The notes: generated by a model not told the origin, from the sequence alone. A stretch of DNA of 64,000 nucleotides from Caldicellulosiruptor danielii (GCF_034343125.1 NZ_CP139957.1:829001-893000); one strand, 5' to 3'. Shown: positions 18,189-26,778, counted from the stretch's first letter. Numbers and translations are program-made.

Positions 18189-18956
18189 TTGAACAAGGTA
18201 GAAATTTGTGGTGTGAACACATCAACACTCCCCGTTTTGAGCCATGAAGAAAAATTTGAGCTTTTGAAGAGGATGAAAGAAGGAGACAAAGAAGCACGAA
18301 GAATTTTTATTGAGGGGAATTTAAGGCTTGTTTTGAGTGTTGTCCAAAAGTTTGCAAACAGGGGCGAGAACTTAGATGATTTGTTTCAGGTAGGTTGTAT
18401 TGGTCTTATAAAAGCAATTGATAATTTTGATCTTTCACAAAATGTCAAGTTCTCCACATATGCAGTGCCGATGATAATCGGGGAGATAAGAAGGTATTTG
18501 AGAGATAACAACTCTATGAGAATTTCAAGGTCGTTGAAAGACACAGCCTATAAAGCTTTGAAAATAAAAGAAAAGTATATAAATAAAAATCACAGAGAAC
18601 CAACATTGGAAGAAATAGCAAAAGAACTTTCAATCACCAAAGAAGAGCTTGTTTTTGCGCTTGATTCCATTCAGGAGCCGATATCTTTGTATGAACCTGT
18701 ATTTCAAGATAGCAGTGACACAATGTATGTTGTGGAAAAACTGTGCGACCAGAAATCATGCGAAAATGTTTGGCTTGAAGAGATATCATTGAAGGATGCT
18801 CTCAACAAACTGACAAAGCGTGAAAAAGTAATTCTGTATTTGCGTTATTACAAAGGAAAAACTCAGATGGAGGTAGCAAGAATTGTAGGAATTTCTCAGG
18901 CACAGGTGTCAAGAATTGAAAAAAGTGCAATAGGACATATCAAGAAGTATATCTAA
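18189..18956 (+). CDS. sigG: RNA polymerase sporulation sigma factor SigG
   Basis: A 255-residue sigma-70 family factor whose N-terminus MNKVEICGVNTSTLPVLS is characteristic of late forespore sigma-G. Regions 2 (NLRLVLSVVQKFANRGENLDDLFQVGCIGLIKAIDNF), 3, and 4 (GKTQMEVARIVGISQAQVSRIEK) are intact. The TTG start at 18189 follows AAGGGGGAG. Between sigE and sigG a weak sigma-F-like pair (GAATA at 18119, GGTTAATAAT at 18138) can be drawn; I do not rely on it. Confidence 0.95.
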   Translation: MNKVEICGVNTSTLPVLSHEEKFELLKRMKEGDKEARRIFIEGNLRLVLSVVQKFANRGENLDDLFQVGCIGLIKAIDNFDLSQNVKFSTYAVPMIIGEIRRYLRDNNSMRISRSLKDTAYKALKIKEKYINKNHREPTLEEIAKELSITKEELVFALDSIQEPISLYEPVFQDSSDTMYVVEKLCDQKSCENVWLEEISLKDALNKLTKREKVILYLRYYKGKTQMEVARIVGISQAQVSRIEKSAIGHIKKYI

Positions 18957-18966
18957 GATTTTGTTG

Positions 18967-18996
18967 TTGACAATTAATGCATTCAAAATTTATAAT
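18967..18996 (+). promoter_or_regulatory. Consensus sigma-A promoter of the acyl-CoA synthetase gene
   Basis: TTGACA (18967-18972) and TATAAT (18991-18996) are both perfect consensus boxes, separated by 18 bp. Transcription would begin near 19003, just before the hairpin at 19013-19052. Confidence 0.75.
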
Positions 18997-19012
18997 AATC
19001 TAAAATTGACAA

Positions 19013-19052
19013 AAGCCTTTTACCTTAAAAGGTAGGGTAAGGTAAAAGGCTT
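19013..19052 (+). terminator. Strong hairpin in the leader of the acyl-CoA synthetase gene (attenuator-like)
   Basis: AAGCCTTTTACCTT and AAGGTAAAAGGCTT form a perfect 14-bp stem with a 12-nt loop, followed after 5 nt by six T. It could be the sigG terminator. But it lies downstream of the perfect promoter at 18967 and 20 bp before the ribosome site at 19083, so transcripts of the synthetase must read through it. The left arm and loop also allow a shorter alternative pairing (ACCTT/AAGGT). Confidence 0.65.
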
Positions 19053-19082
19053 GTACATTTTTTAAGGGGGCGCAGAGGCTCA

Positions 19083-20744
19083 ATGGCCTTTATTGAAATG
19101 ACCATTCCAGACTATTTTGATATGATTGCTGTAAAGTATGCTGACAATCCTGCTGTCATTTATCATCATGAAAAGATTTACCTTACATATTCCCAGTTAA
19201 AAAAAATGGTGGATGATGCAGCAAAAGGCTTTATGGCGATTGGAATTCAAAAAGGAGAACATGTGGCTGTATGGGCAACAAATAGGCTTGAGTATCTTAT
19301 TTCTATTTTTGCCTTAGCCAAGATTGGAGCAGTACTTGTTACTGTAAATACCAACTACAAGATATATGAGCTTGAGTATCTTCTCAGACAATCTGACAGT
19401 TCCACTTTAATATTCACAGAAGGATTTAAAGACTCGAACTATCTTGAGATTGTCAAAAAACTAAATCCCCAGCTTCAGGCGTGCAAAAAAGGAGAGCTTG
19501 AAAATCCAAATCTACCGTGTCTTAAAAGACTCATTTTTGTCGGACAAGGCTCTTATGATGGAATATACAACTGGTACGAGGTAATTGAACTTGGCAAAGA
19601 GATTTCTGATGAGAAGCTTATTAACAGGCAAAGAAGCCTTGAGCCAGATGAGGTAATAAATATGCAGTACACCTCTGGTACCACTGGATTTCCGAAAGGT
19701 GTTATGCTTACACACAGAAATATCCTCAACAACGCAAACGCAATTGCAGATTGCATGAAACTTACACATAAGGACAAGCTGTGCATTCCTGTACCGTTTT
19801 TTCACTGTTTTGGACTTGTATTGGGCATAAGCGCATGTGTGACAAAAGGTGCCACCATGGTACCGCTTGACCATTTTAATCCTCTTAAAGTTATGGAGAC
19901 AGTCCACTTTGAAAGATGCACTGGTTTGCATGGTGTGCCTACAATGTTTATTGCAATCTTGCAGCACCCGGACTTTGATAAATTCGACTTTTCTTCTCTG
20001 AGAACTGGGATAATGGCAGGAGCCCCTTGTCCTATCAAGGTGATGAGAGAGGTTGTTGAAAAGATGCACATGAAAGAGATTACAATAGCATATGGTCAAA
20101 CAGAGGCATCACCTGTAATAACTCAGACAAGGGTTGATGACCCTCTTGAATTCAGGGTGTCCACAGTTGGAAAGCCGCTTGAAGGTGTAGAGGTCAAAAT
20201 TGTGGATATACACACAAAAAAAGAAGTTCCAAACGGTGTTATTGGCGAGATTTGTGCAAGAGGGTACAACGTTATGAAAGGATATTACAAAATGCCAGAA
20301 GCAACAAAACAGGCTATTGACAAAGATGGCTGGCTTCACACAGGTGATTTAGGATACATTGACCAAAACGGATATTTAAGAATTACTGGCAGACTAAAAG
20401 ACATGATAATAAGAGGTGGAGAAAACATCTATCCACGTGAAATAGAAGAGTTTTTATATACACATCCGGCAGTAAAAGATGTTCAGGTTGTGGGTGTACC
20501 AGACAAGGTCTATGGTGAGGAGATTGCTGCGTTTATAATCCTTAAAGATGGGTGTAAAGTAGCCGAACAGGAAATAAAGGAGTTTGTAAAAGCAAATCTT
20601 GCACGGCACAAGACACCAAAGTATGTTGTATTTGTTGATGGCTTTCCCACAACTGCAAATGGTAAGGTCCAAAAATATAAACTGAGAGAGATGGCAATAG
20701 AAAAGTTTGGTCTTCACGATGCGGCAAATATTGAAACAGCATAG
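19083..20744 (+). CDS. AMP-dependent acyl-CoA synthetase (fatty-acyl-CoA synthase type)
   Basis: A 553-residue ANL-superfamily enzyme that activates a carboxylic acid to an acyl-adenylate and then a CoA thioester. Motif A3 is YTSGTTGFPKGVMLTHRN (about 196-213), followed by GEICARGYNVMKGYY, the TGD motif (LHTGDLGYID), the hinge GRLKDMIIRGGENIYPREIE, and the catalytic C-terminal Lys in TANGKVQKYKLRE. Overall it resembles the FadD/YngI-like medium- to long-chain group more than acetyl-CoA synthetase; the substrate cannot be fixed from sequence. It stands alone with its own promoter and leader hairpin. Confidence 0.88.
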   Translation: MAFIEMTIPDYFDMIAVKYADNPAVIYHHEKIYLTYSQLKKMVDDAAKGFMAIGIQKGEHVAVWATNRLEYLISIFALAKIGAVLVTVNTNYKIYELEYLLRQSDSSTLIFTEGFKDSNYLEIVKKLNPQLQACKKGELENPNLPCLKRLIFVGQGSYDGIYNWYEVIELGKEISDEKLINRQRSLEPDEVINMQYTSGTTGFPKGVMLTHRNILNNANAIADCMKLTHKDKLCIPVPFFHCFGLVLGISACVTKGATMVPLDHFNPLKVMETVHFERCTGLHGVPTMFIAILQHPDFDKFDFSSLRTGIMAGAPCPIKVMREVVEKMHMKEITIAYGQTEASPVITQTRVDDPLEFRVSTVGKPLEGVEVKIVDIHTKKEVPNGVIGEICARGYNVMKGYYKMPEATKQAIDKDGWLHTGDLGYIDQNGYLRITGRLKDMIIRGGENIYPREIEEFLYTHPAVKDVQVVGVPDKVYGEEIAAFIILKDGCKVAEQEIKEFVKANLARHKTPKYVVFVDGFPTTANGKVQKYKLREMAIEKFGLHDAANIETA

Positions 20745-20764
20745 ATTTTTTGCTACAAGCAATA

Positions 20765-20794
20765 TTGAATTTTTCTTCGATTGTATGTTAGAAT
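20765..20794 (+). promoter_or_regulatory. Predicted promoter of lysA
   Basis: TTGAAT (20765-20770) and TAGAAT (20789-20794) with 18-bp spacing lie about 40 bp upstream of the lysA start. Confidence 0.5.
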
Positions 20795-20830
20795 TATTCT
20801 CAACATTAAAATTGCGAGGGGAGAAAATAC

Positions 20831-22132
20831 ATGCAGCTAAGATACAATCTTGAAATTTCACCAAAAGGTAATCTTTCATGGGAAGGAATTGACCTTCTTG
20901 ATTTGATAGAGATGTATGGAACTCCTCTTTATGTTATGAATGAGACAATGATAAGAGAGAATATCAATAGATTTAAGGCTTCTATGCATAAATATTTTGG
21001 AGAAAATGGTCTTATAATCTATGCATCAAAAGCTTTTTGCACAAAAGCTATGTGTAGAATAGCAAAAGAAGAGGGAATAGGTCTTGATGTTGTATCAGGT
21101 GGGGAACTTTACACAGCACTTTCTGTAAATTTTGACCCAGATAAGATATTCTTCCATGGGAACAACAAAACATATGATGAGCTTGAGATGGCAGTTGAAA
21201 GAGGAGTAAAGATTGTACTTGATAATTTTGATGAGCTTGAAATGCTAACTCTGATATGTAAAACAAAGAACAAAAAAGCAGATGTCTTGATTCGAATAAA
21301 ACCCGGAATTGAAGCTCATACACATGAGTTTATCAGGACAGGGCAGATAGACTCAAAATTTGGGGTTGCACTTGAAAATGGTGAAGCATTCTCTATGGTT
21401 CAAAAAGTACTGCAAAGACAAGAGCTGAGCTTAGTGGGGCTTCACTGCCATATAGGTTCGCAGATTTTCGAAACAGCTCCATTTAAGCTTGCTGCAAGGG
21501 TTATGCTTGAGTTTATGCTCAAGATTAAAAATGAACTTGGCTGGCAGGTAGATATATTAGATTTAGGTGGGGGATTTGGGATAAAGTACACTGCTCATGA
21601 TGAACCGCCAAGAATTGAGAAGTTTATAGAGGCAATTGCTGAAGAGGTAGAGGAATTTTGCAGCTTAAAAAGACTAAAAAAACCATTCATTGTTTTGGAG
21701 CCTGGACGATCAATTGTCGGTGAGGCTGGAATTACACTTTACACAATAGGCAGTGTCAAGGAAATACCAAATGTTAGAAACTATGCATCTGTTGATGGCG
21801 GTATGACAGACAACCCGCGTTATGCACTATATCAGGCAAAATATGATGCATATGTTGTGGAAAATCCTCTGGGGGAACGAACAAAAGTTTATACAATTGC
21901 AGGAAAATGCTGTGAGTCTGGTGATATACTCATAAAAGACATAAAGCTTCCAGAGCTTAAGACTGGTCAGCATCTTGCCATTTTGGCAACAGGAGCATAT
22001 AATTATTCTATGTCAAGTAACTACAATAGGTTCCCAAGACCTGCAGTTGTACTCTTGAAAAATGGTCAATCAAGAGTTATTGTAAAACGTGAAACATATG
22101 AAGACCTTGTGAGAAATGATTTAGAGATTTAA
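20831..22132 (+). CDS. lysA: Diaminopimelate decarboxylase LysA
   Basis: A 433-residue PLP-dependent fold-III decarboxylase for the last step of lysine synthesis. The PLP lysine is in IIYASKAFCTKAM (about residue 61). Other family blocks are SGGELYTA, GLHCHIGSQI near 200, DLGGGFGIKY near 240, EPGRSIVGEAG near 290, and CCESGDIL near 360, whose cysteine completes the neighbouring subunit's active site. It supplies lysine and competes for meso-DAP with MurE. ATG 20831 follows GAGGGGAGAAA. Confidence 0.96.
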   Translation: MQLRYNLEISPKGNLSWEGIDLLDLIEMYGTPLYVMNETMIRENINRFKASMHKYFGENGLIIYASKAFCTKAMCRIAKEEGIGLDVVSGGELYTALSVNFDPDKIFFHGNNKTYDELEMAVERGVKIVLDNFDELEMLTLICKTKNKKADVLIRIKPGIEAHTHEFIRTGQIDSKFGVALENGEAFSMVQKVLQRQELSLVGLHCHIGSQIFETAPFKLAARVMLEFMLKIKNELGWQVDILDLGGGFGIKYTAHDEPPRIEKFIEAIAEEVEEFCSLKRLKKPFIVLEPGRSIVGEAGITLYTIGSVKEIPNVRNYASVDGGMTDNPRYALYQAKYDAYVVENPLGERTKVYTIAGKCCESGDILIKDIKLPELKTGQHLAILATGAYNYSMSSNYNRFPRPAVVLLKNGQSRVIVKRETYEDLVRNDLEI

Positions 22133-22156
22133 TAAAACTATGTTTGGAGAGAATTT

Positions 22157-22792
22157 ATGATGGCTGTGCCAAATATTATCACAATGCTTTTGAGGATTCC
22201 AGGGCTGCTTTTTGCAATATCTGTGCATGAGTCAGCCCATGGACTTGTTGCATACTTGCAGGGAGATGACCTGCCAAAAAGACAAGGGAGAATAACCTTA
22301 AACCCTCTTGTGCACATAGATTTGTTTGGTGCGATAGCGATGATTCTTTTTCAATTTGGGTGGGCAAAACCTGTTGTGACTGACCCAACAAAATACAAAA
22401 ACCCAAAAGTAGGTATGGGACTTACAGCTTTAGCAGGACCTGTCGCAAATATTCTTTCTGCAATTGTCTTTGCAATTGTACTTAAATATATTGACAAGTA
22501 CAGTTTGATAATAAATAGATATCTCCAAATTATGATTCAAGAAGCTTTTTTGATTAATGTGTATCTTGCAATATTTAATTTGTTGCCAATACCACCCTTA
22601 GATGGTTCAAAGATTTTATTTATATTTGCACCAAACAGATATGTGGAATTTTACTATAGATTTGAAATGATAGGACAAATAGTATTGATTGCCTGCATAT
22701 TTTTTGCACCTTATTTGCTTTCATATATTTTACAACCAATAGCATATTTTGTTATCAATTTCATTAATATTATTATTACGTTATTTCCCTAA
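22157..22792 (+). CDS. Site-2 protease-like zinc metallopeptidase (M50 family)
   Basis: A 211-residue membrane protein with about five hydrophobic segments. The zinc motif HESAH is at residues 24-28 (HExxH), and the third ligand is in NLLPIPPLDGSKIL near residue 144 (NxxPxPPLDG). This is the compact FwdE-like/YwhC-type M50 group found widely in Firmicutes, whose substrate is unknown. Two ATGs stand in tandem at the start. Next to lysA and trpS, the context gives no clue to its role. Confidence 0.9.
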   Translation: MMAVPNIITMLLRIPGLLFAISVHESAHGLVAYLQGDDLPKRQGRITLNPLVHIDLFGAIAMILFQFGWAKPVVTDPTKYKNPKVGMGLTALAGPVANILSAIVFAIVLKYIDKYSLIINRYLQIMIQEAFLINVYLAIFNLLPIPPLDGSKILFIFAPNRYVEFYYRFEMIGQIVLIACIFFAPYLLSYILQPIAYFVINFINIIITLFP

Positions 22793-22841
22793 ATGTTTAT
22801 AAAAATCAAAAAATCTTGTGGGAGAATAGGAGAATGAAAAG

Positions 22842-23756
22842 ATGAGACGAGTTTTGTCTGGCACACGACCAACGGGCATTTTACACCTTGGCAACTATTT
22901 TGGTGCTATAGAAAGCTGGGTAAAACTTCAGAATGAATATGAATGTTTCTTTTTTGTTGCAGACTGGCACGCACTTACCACGGGGTATGAAGATACTTCA
23001 AATTTAAAAGAGTACACCAAACAGGTTGTGATAGACCTTTTGGCATGCGGTCTTGACCCTAAAAAGTGCACCATATTTGTGCAATCGCATGTTCCACAGC
23101 ATGCTGAACTTCACCTTTTATTTTCAATGATAACGCCTCTTTCTTGGCTTTATAGGTGTCCAACTTACAAAGACCAGATGAGAGAGTTAAAAGAGAGGAA
23201 CATTGCGACATACGGATTTTTAGGATACCCATGTCTTCAGGCAGCTGATATATTGATATACAAAGCAGAGCTTGTACCGGTTGGTGAGGACCAGCTTCCA
23301 CACTTGGAGCTGACACGAGAGATTGCAAGAAGGTTTAATTTCTTGTATGGCCAGACTTTTCCAGAGCCACAAGCAATTCTTAACACTGTTAAAGTACTTG
23401 TTGGAACAGATGGTCGAAAGATGAGTAAGAGCTATGGAAATACAATTGCACTTTCTGAAGACTTGGAAAGTGTCAGAAAAAAAGTAATGAACATGGTAAC
23501 AGACCCTGCAAGGATTCGCAAAAACGACCCTGGACATCCTGAGGTGTGCACAGTTTTTGCATACCATCAGATATTCAGCCCAGAGATTGTATCAGAAACA
23601 GAAGAAGACTGCAGGCAAGGTAAAATAGGGTGTGTTGAGTGTAAAAAGAGGTTATTTGAAAATATTTCAAGATTTTTAGAGCCAATTCAAGCAAGAAGAA
23701 GAGAACTTGAAAATGACCTTGACTATGTTTTGGGAGTTATAAGTGAAGGTGCTTAG
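22842..23756 (+). CDS. trpS: Tryptophanyl-tRNA synthetase TrpS, truncated at the C-terminus by a frameshift
   Basis: A class I aminoacyl-tRNA synthetase that charges tRNA-Trp. The HIGH-type motif PTGILHLGN is at residues 10-18 and the KMSKS loop is near 193-197. The reading frame ends early after 304 residues with SEGA-TAG. In the next frame (from 23755) the sequence continues RKAREIASRTLQEAK and stops at 23820. This is the expected C-terminal helix and would restore 325 residues. Its stop then overlaps the scpA start as ATGA. One extra T at 23753-23754 explains it. The catalytic domain is intact. Confidence 0.93.
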   Translation: MRRVLSGTRPTGILHLGNYFGAIESWVKLQNEYECFFFVADWHALTTGYEDTSNLKEYTKQVVIDLLACGLDPKKCTIFVQSHVPQHAELHLLFSMITPLSWLYRCPTYKDQMRELKERNIATYGFLGYPCLQAADILIYKAELVPVGEDQLPHLELTREIARRFNFLYGQTFPEPQAILNTVKVLVGTDGRKMSKSYGNTIALSEDLESVRKKVMNMVTDPARIRKNDPGHPEVCTVFAYHQIFSPEIVSETEEDCRQGKIGCVECKKRLFENISRFLEPIQARRRELENDLDYVLGVISEGA

Positions 23757-23820
23757 AAAGGCAAGAGAAATAGCATCAAGGACATTACAAGAAGCAAAGG
23801 ACAGGGCAGGTTTGTTATGA
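23757..23820 (+). other. Out-of-frame 3' tail of trpS
   Basis: Read from 23755, this segment encodes 21 residues typical of the TrpS C-terminus before TGA at 23818-23820. It has no start codon of its own. See the trpS entry. Confidence 0.8.
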
Positions 23821-24527
23821 ACTTTGAGGTTAAACTTCCCAACTTTGAAGGTCCTCTTGACCTGTTGCTTTACCTTATAAAAAAAGAAAAGATAAGCATT
23901 TATGATATTCCTATATTCGAGATTACAAACCAATATTTGGCATACTTGAACCATTTAGATACAATCAATGTAGATTCTGTTTCTGAGTTCATGGTAATGG
24001 CTGCAACACTTTTAGAAATAAAATCAAGAATGCTTTTGCCCAAAACCCAGGAAGACCAAGACCCGCGCCAAGAACTTGTGGAAAGGTTGAGAGAATATCA
24101 AAAATACAAGCAAATAGCCATTTACTTAAAAGAAAATTTTCCTTACAGGGAATGCTATAGAAAGACAAATCAGGATTATCTGCTTTTAAAAGGGAATAAA
24201 AATGAGCTTGTAACCCAGCTTGATATTAGAAAGCTTTGTAGAGCATATTTGGCTGCTTTTGAGAAAAATGAGGATTTTTCAAAAGAGAGTGTTCAAAAGC
24301 TTCAGGAGATTACTAAAAGGCAGCCCATATCTATTTTGAAGGTTGTAAAACAGGTATTTGAATATATTAAACAAAAAGGGGTTTTGTATTTTAGTAACCT
24401 CATTAAAGGAATTTCAAGGGAAGAGATTATCTACAGATTTTTGGCTATTTTGGAACTTTGCAAGCTTGGTCATATCTTTGCTCATCAGGAAAAAGTGTTT
24501 GACGATATAAAGATTTTAAAGAGGTAA
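23817..24527 (+). CDS. scpA: Segregation and condensation protein ScpA
   Basis: A 236-residue kleisin that bridges SMC heads with ScpB during chromosome compaction. The N-terminus FEVKLPNFEGPLDLLLYLIKKEKISIYDIPI is diagnostic, as is the helical EFMVMAATLLEIKSRMLLP block near 58. The C-terminus has a winged-helix-like segment. Its ATG overlaps the ancestral trpS stop by 4 bp, implying coupling to trpS. scpB follows after 4 bp. Confidence 0.96.
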   Translation: MNFEVKLPNFEGPLDLLLYLIKKEKISIYDIPIFEITNQYLAYLNHLDTINVDSVSEFMVMAATLLEIKSRMLLPKTQEDQDPRQELVERLREYQKYKQIAIYLKENFPYRECYRKTNQDYLLLKGNKNELVTQLDIRKLCRAYLAAFEKNEDFSKESVQKLQEITKRQPISILKVVKQVFEYIKQKGVLYFSNLIKGISREEIIYRFLAILELCKLGHIFAHQEKVFDDIKILKR

Positions 24528-24531
24528 CAGG

Positions 24532-25074
24532 ATGACAATGGCAAAAAAGATAAAATCAGTTGTAGAAAGTATACTCTTTTTGGCTGCAGAACCCCTGGAT
24601 GTTCAAAAACTTGCAAAGATTTTAGGGGTAGAATATCAAGAGGTCAAAGACTGTGTCGAGCAGCTAAAACAGGAATATCTGCAGCAAAATAGAGGGTTTC
24701 TGATAACCGAACAGGAAAATGGATATGTACTGGTTACCAATCCAGAAAATTCAGAATATATAAGAGAATATTTTGATTTGGAGCAAAAATATGTATCACT
24801 TTCTCAAGCGGCATATGAGGTGTTATCCATTGTTGCGTTGAAAGGCCCTATTACAAGACAGGAGATAGAAAAGATAAGAGGGGTCAGCAGCGAGAATGTC
24901 ATAAAAAGCCTTATAGAAAAAGGGCTCATCAGAGAAGCTGGAAGACTTGACACAATTGGCAAACCTGCTGTGTATGAGGTAACCTCACTTTTTTACACTT
25001 CTCTTGGTATTAAAGATATACACGAACTCAAAGAAAAAATTTTAAAAATCCAGCAAGAGGATACATCAATTTGA
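24532..25074 (+). CDS. scpB: Segregation and condensation protein ScpB
   Basis: A 180-residue partner of ScpA with two winged-helix domains. Visible blocks are VVESILFLAAEPLDVQKLAKIL at the N-terminus and LSQAAYEVLSIVALKGPITRQEIEKIRGVSSENVIKSLIEKGLI (about residues 91-134), the strongest family signature. ATG 24538 three codons in is an alternative start. The stop codon lies inside the following terminator stem. Confidence 0.96.
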   Translation: MTMAKKIKSVVESILFLAAEPLDVQKLAKILGVEYQEVKDCVEQLKQEYLQQNRGFLITEQENGYVLVTNPENSEYIREYFDLEQKYVSLSQAAYEVLSIVALKGPITRQEIEKIRGVSSENVIKSLIEKGLIREAGRLDTIGKPAVYEVTSLFYTSLGIKDIHELKEKILKIQQEDTSI

Positions 25075-25087
25075 TGTATCCTCTTTT
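25055..25087 (+). terminator. Terminator overlapping the scpB stop
   Basis: AAGAGGATACATCAA and TTGATGTATCCTCTT form a perfect 15-bp stem with a 1-nt centre; the pairing would open to a small loop. Four T end the stem. The left arm is scpB coding sequence. Confidence 0.75.
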
Positions 25088-25149
25088 AATTTTGTGGCAA
25101 TAATTTTAATAAAACCACAGCACCTTGTGAGGGTGGTTGATAAGAAAAG

Positions 25150-25707
25150 TTGATTGTTCTCTTAAATTTCTTACTTTTTACAATATTAGTTATTTATCTT
25201 TGTTTACCAAAAATATTTCTGATTGAGACAAAAATTGGAAAAAACATTTTTGTTAGAGTAAAGTTTAACTTTTTAGGGATTTATAAGTGTATATTTTATA
25301 AAAAAATTCCTGTTTCTGTGCACAAAAAAGTTGAACATTTTTCTATTGGAAAAGAAGAGAAAAAGAAAAAATCAAAACCTTTTTCTACAAAGATGATATT
25401 TAAACTTATAAGAATCTTCCTTTTGTCTACTGTATTGAAAGTAGATAAAATTTTTGCACGCATTTACTGTACAGATGTTTTTATCTTGAGTATTTTAAGT
25501 GCAAGCATATATTCAATTTGGGGAATATTAATGTCATGTGGACAGAGTACAAAACTTGATTATCAAGCATTTTGTCAGGAGAATTTTTTGTCAAATACTT
25601 TGCAACTAAATATTAGCATCAAGATATTTCCTATAAAGATTCTAACCAATACGATAAAAGCAATAAATAAACAAAAAGGTGGTGTTAAATTTGGCACATC
25701 CAATTGA
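25150..25707 (+). CDS. DUF2953 family protein
   Basis: A 185-residue protein with an N-terminal membrane segment (about 1-20), a basic central region with KKEKKKK-like sequence, and further hydrophobic segments near 95-125. DUF2953 proteins commonly precede ytfJ/gerW in spore formers, as here. Function is unknown. The TTG start at 25150 has no strong ribosome site. Its 3' end overlaps gerW by about 17 bp. Confidence 0.75.
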   Translation: MIVLLNFLLFTILVIYLCLPKIFLIETKIGKNIFVRVKFNFLGIYKCIFYKKIPVSVHKKVEHFSIGKEEKKKKSKPFSTKMIFKLIRIFLLSTVLKVDKIFARIYCTDVFILSILSASIYSIWGILMSCGQSTKLDYQAFCQENFLSNTLQLNISIKIFPIKILTNTIKAINKQKGGVKFGTSN

Positions 25708-26074
25708 GATTCTTATGCAGACAACCATGGAAAACCTAAAACAGATGATTGACGTTAACACAATTGTGGGTGATGCTGTTCAAAATTCGGCTGGAGCTGT
25801 TATTATTCCAGTCTCAAAAGTTTCATTTGGCTTTGTGGCAGGTGGGGGTGACATAAAACAGAATAGTGCTAAGATGAATAAGACCGACGAAAATTCTCCG
25901 CTTTTTGCAGGTGGCACTGGTGCAGGAATTTCAGTGATGCCCATTGCTTTTTTGGTCGTAACACAGGACCAGATAAGACTTTTGAATGTTTTAGCAAACA
26001 GCAGTATCGAAAGGATAATTGATATTATTCCGAACATAGTTGAAGATATTAAGGAAATTATTCAGAGAAGATGA
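25691..26074 (+). CDS. ytfJ: Spore protein YtfJ / GerW family
   Basis: A 127-residue protein of the GerW family: AHPIEILMQTTMENLKQMIDVNTIVGDAV at the N-terminus and a Gly-rich central block FVAGGGDIK...GGTGAGISVMPIAF. In Bacillus it is made in the forespore under sigma-F/G and helps germination. TTG 25691 is chosen over the in-frame GTG 25679 because AAAGGTGGTG lies at the right distance and the protein then begins as relatives do. It is one of several sporulation-linked genes in the window. Confidence 0.88.
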   Translation: MAHPIEILMQTTMENLKQMIDVNTIVGDAVQNSAGAVIIPVSKVSFGFVAGGGDIKQNSAKMNKTDENSPLFAGGTGAGISVMPIAFLVVTQDQIRLLNVLANSSIERIIDIIPNIVEDIKEIIQRR

Positions 26075-26101
26075 TAGCATTTTTTGCTATCATCTTTTTT
26101 T
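26071..26101 (+). terminator. Terminator after ytfJ
   Basis: ATGATAGCA and TGCTATCAT form a 9-bp stem with a T5 loop, followed by CTTTTTTT. It starts at the ytfJ stop. Confidence 0.85.
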
Positions 26102-26154
26102 ATATGTAGGAATAGAAATTAAATTGAAAATTATTGAGAAGGGAGCAATTAAAG

Positions 26155-26730
26155 ATGAATAAAAAGAAAATGGTTGATAAGAGTTCAAAAATAACAATAA
26201 TAAAAGTAATACTGGTACTCCTGCTTCTACTTTTTGTCCTGGCATTAAAGTTCAAATATATTCACATTAAAAATTTTTCATTTGAAAAAGCCAAGCTTTA
26301 TTTTCAGCGTGATGAAAAACTTTATGCAGATTTAGTAAAATGGGTAAAAGACTTTTTGCAGCCTTTATCTTTCGATAAACCAACAAGTATGGATGGCAGG
26401 CAAAAAAATCAATCTTCATTGTTGTACATATACCCTGTTGATGGGCAGGTCCAGTTGTCTGAAGATGGTGGCTATTTCATTGTAGTTAAAAAGAAAACCA
26501 ATGTTCTCAGTCCCTGTGATGGTAAAATAGTAGAAATAATTAAGAAAGGTGAAACTTTTGACGTGGTCATACAGGAGAGTGGTAAAGTGCTTTACAGAAT
26601 TGAAAACATTAATGTTTTAAATGTTCAAAAAGGGGAAGTTTTAAAAAAAGGTGAGATAATAGGTTACAAACTACCATTTGACCTTGTTGAAGAAGATTTT
26701 ATATATTTTAAGAGAGAAGAAATGATATAA
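26155..26730 (+). CDS. Membrane-anchored protein with a degenerate LytM/M23-like domain (SpoIVFA/SpoIIQ-like)
   Basis: A protein of about 191 residues with one N-terminal membrane segment (VILVLLLLLFVLAL) and a C-terminal beta-rich domain. YPVDGQV, VLSPCDGKIVEIIKKGETFDVVIQ and VQKGEVLKKGEIIGYKL follow the M23 peptidase fold, but the usual HxxxD and HxH zinc ligands are absent, so enzymatic activity is unlikely. Catalytically dead M23 domains occur in SpoIVFA and SpoIIQ. ATG 26155 (GGGAG 9 bp upstream) is preferred over the earlier in-frame start at 26134. Confidence 0.65.
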   Translation: MNKKKMVDKSSKITIIKVILVLLLLLFVLALKFKYIHIKNFSFEKAKLYFQRDEKLYADLVKWVKDFLQPLSFDKPTSMDGRQKNQSSLLYIYPVDGQVQLSEDGGYFIVVKKKTNVLSPCDGKIVEIIKKGETFDVVIQESGKVLYRIENINVLNVQKGEVLKKGEIIGYKLPFDLVEEDFIYFKREEMI

Positions 26731-26748
26731 TTTAGAAATATTTCACAA

Positions 26749-26778
26749 ATGACATTTTAAACTAATTTATGCTATACT
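26749..26778 (+). promoter_or_regulatory. Predicted promoter of the HD-GYP gene
   Basis: ATGACA (26749-26754) and TATACT (26773-26778), spacer 18 bp, lie about 65 bp before the GTG start. Confidence 0.45.
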
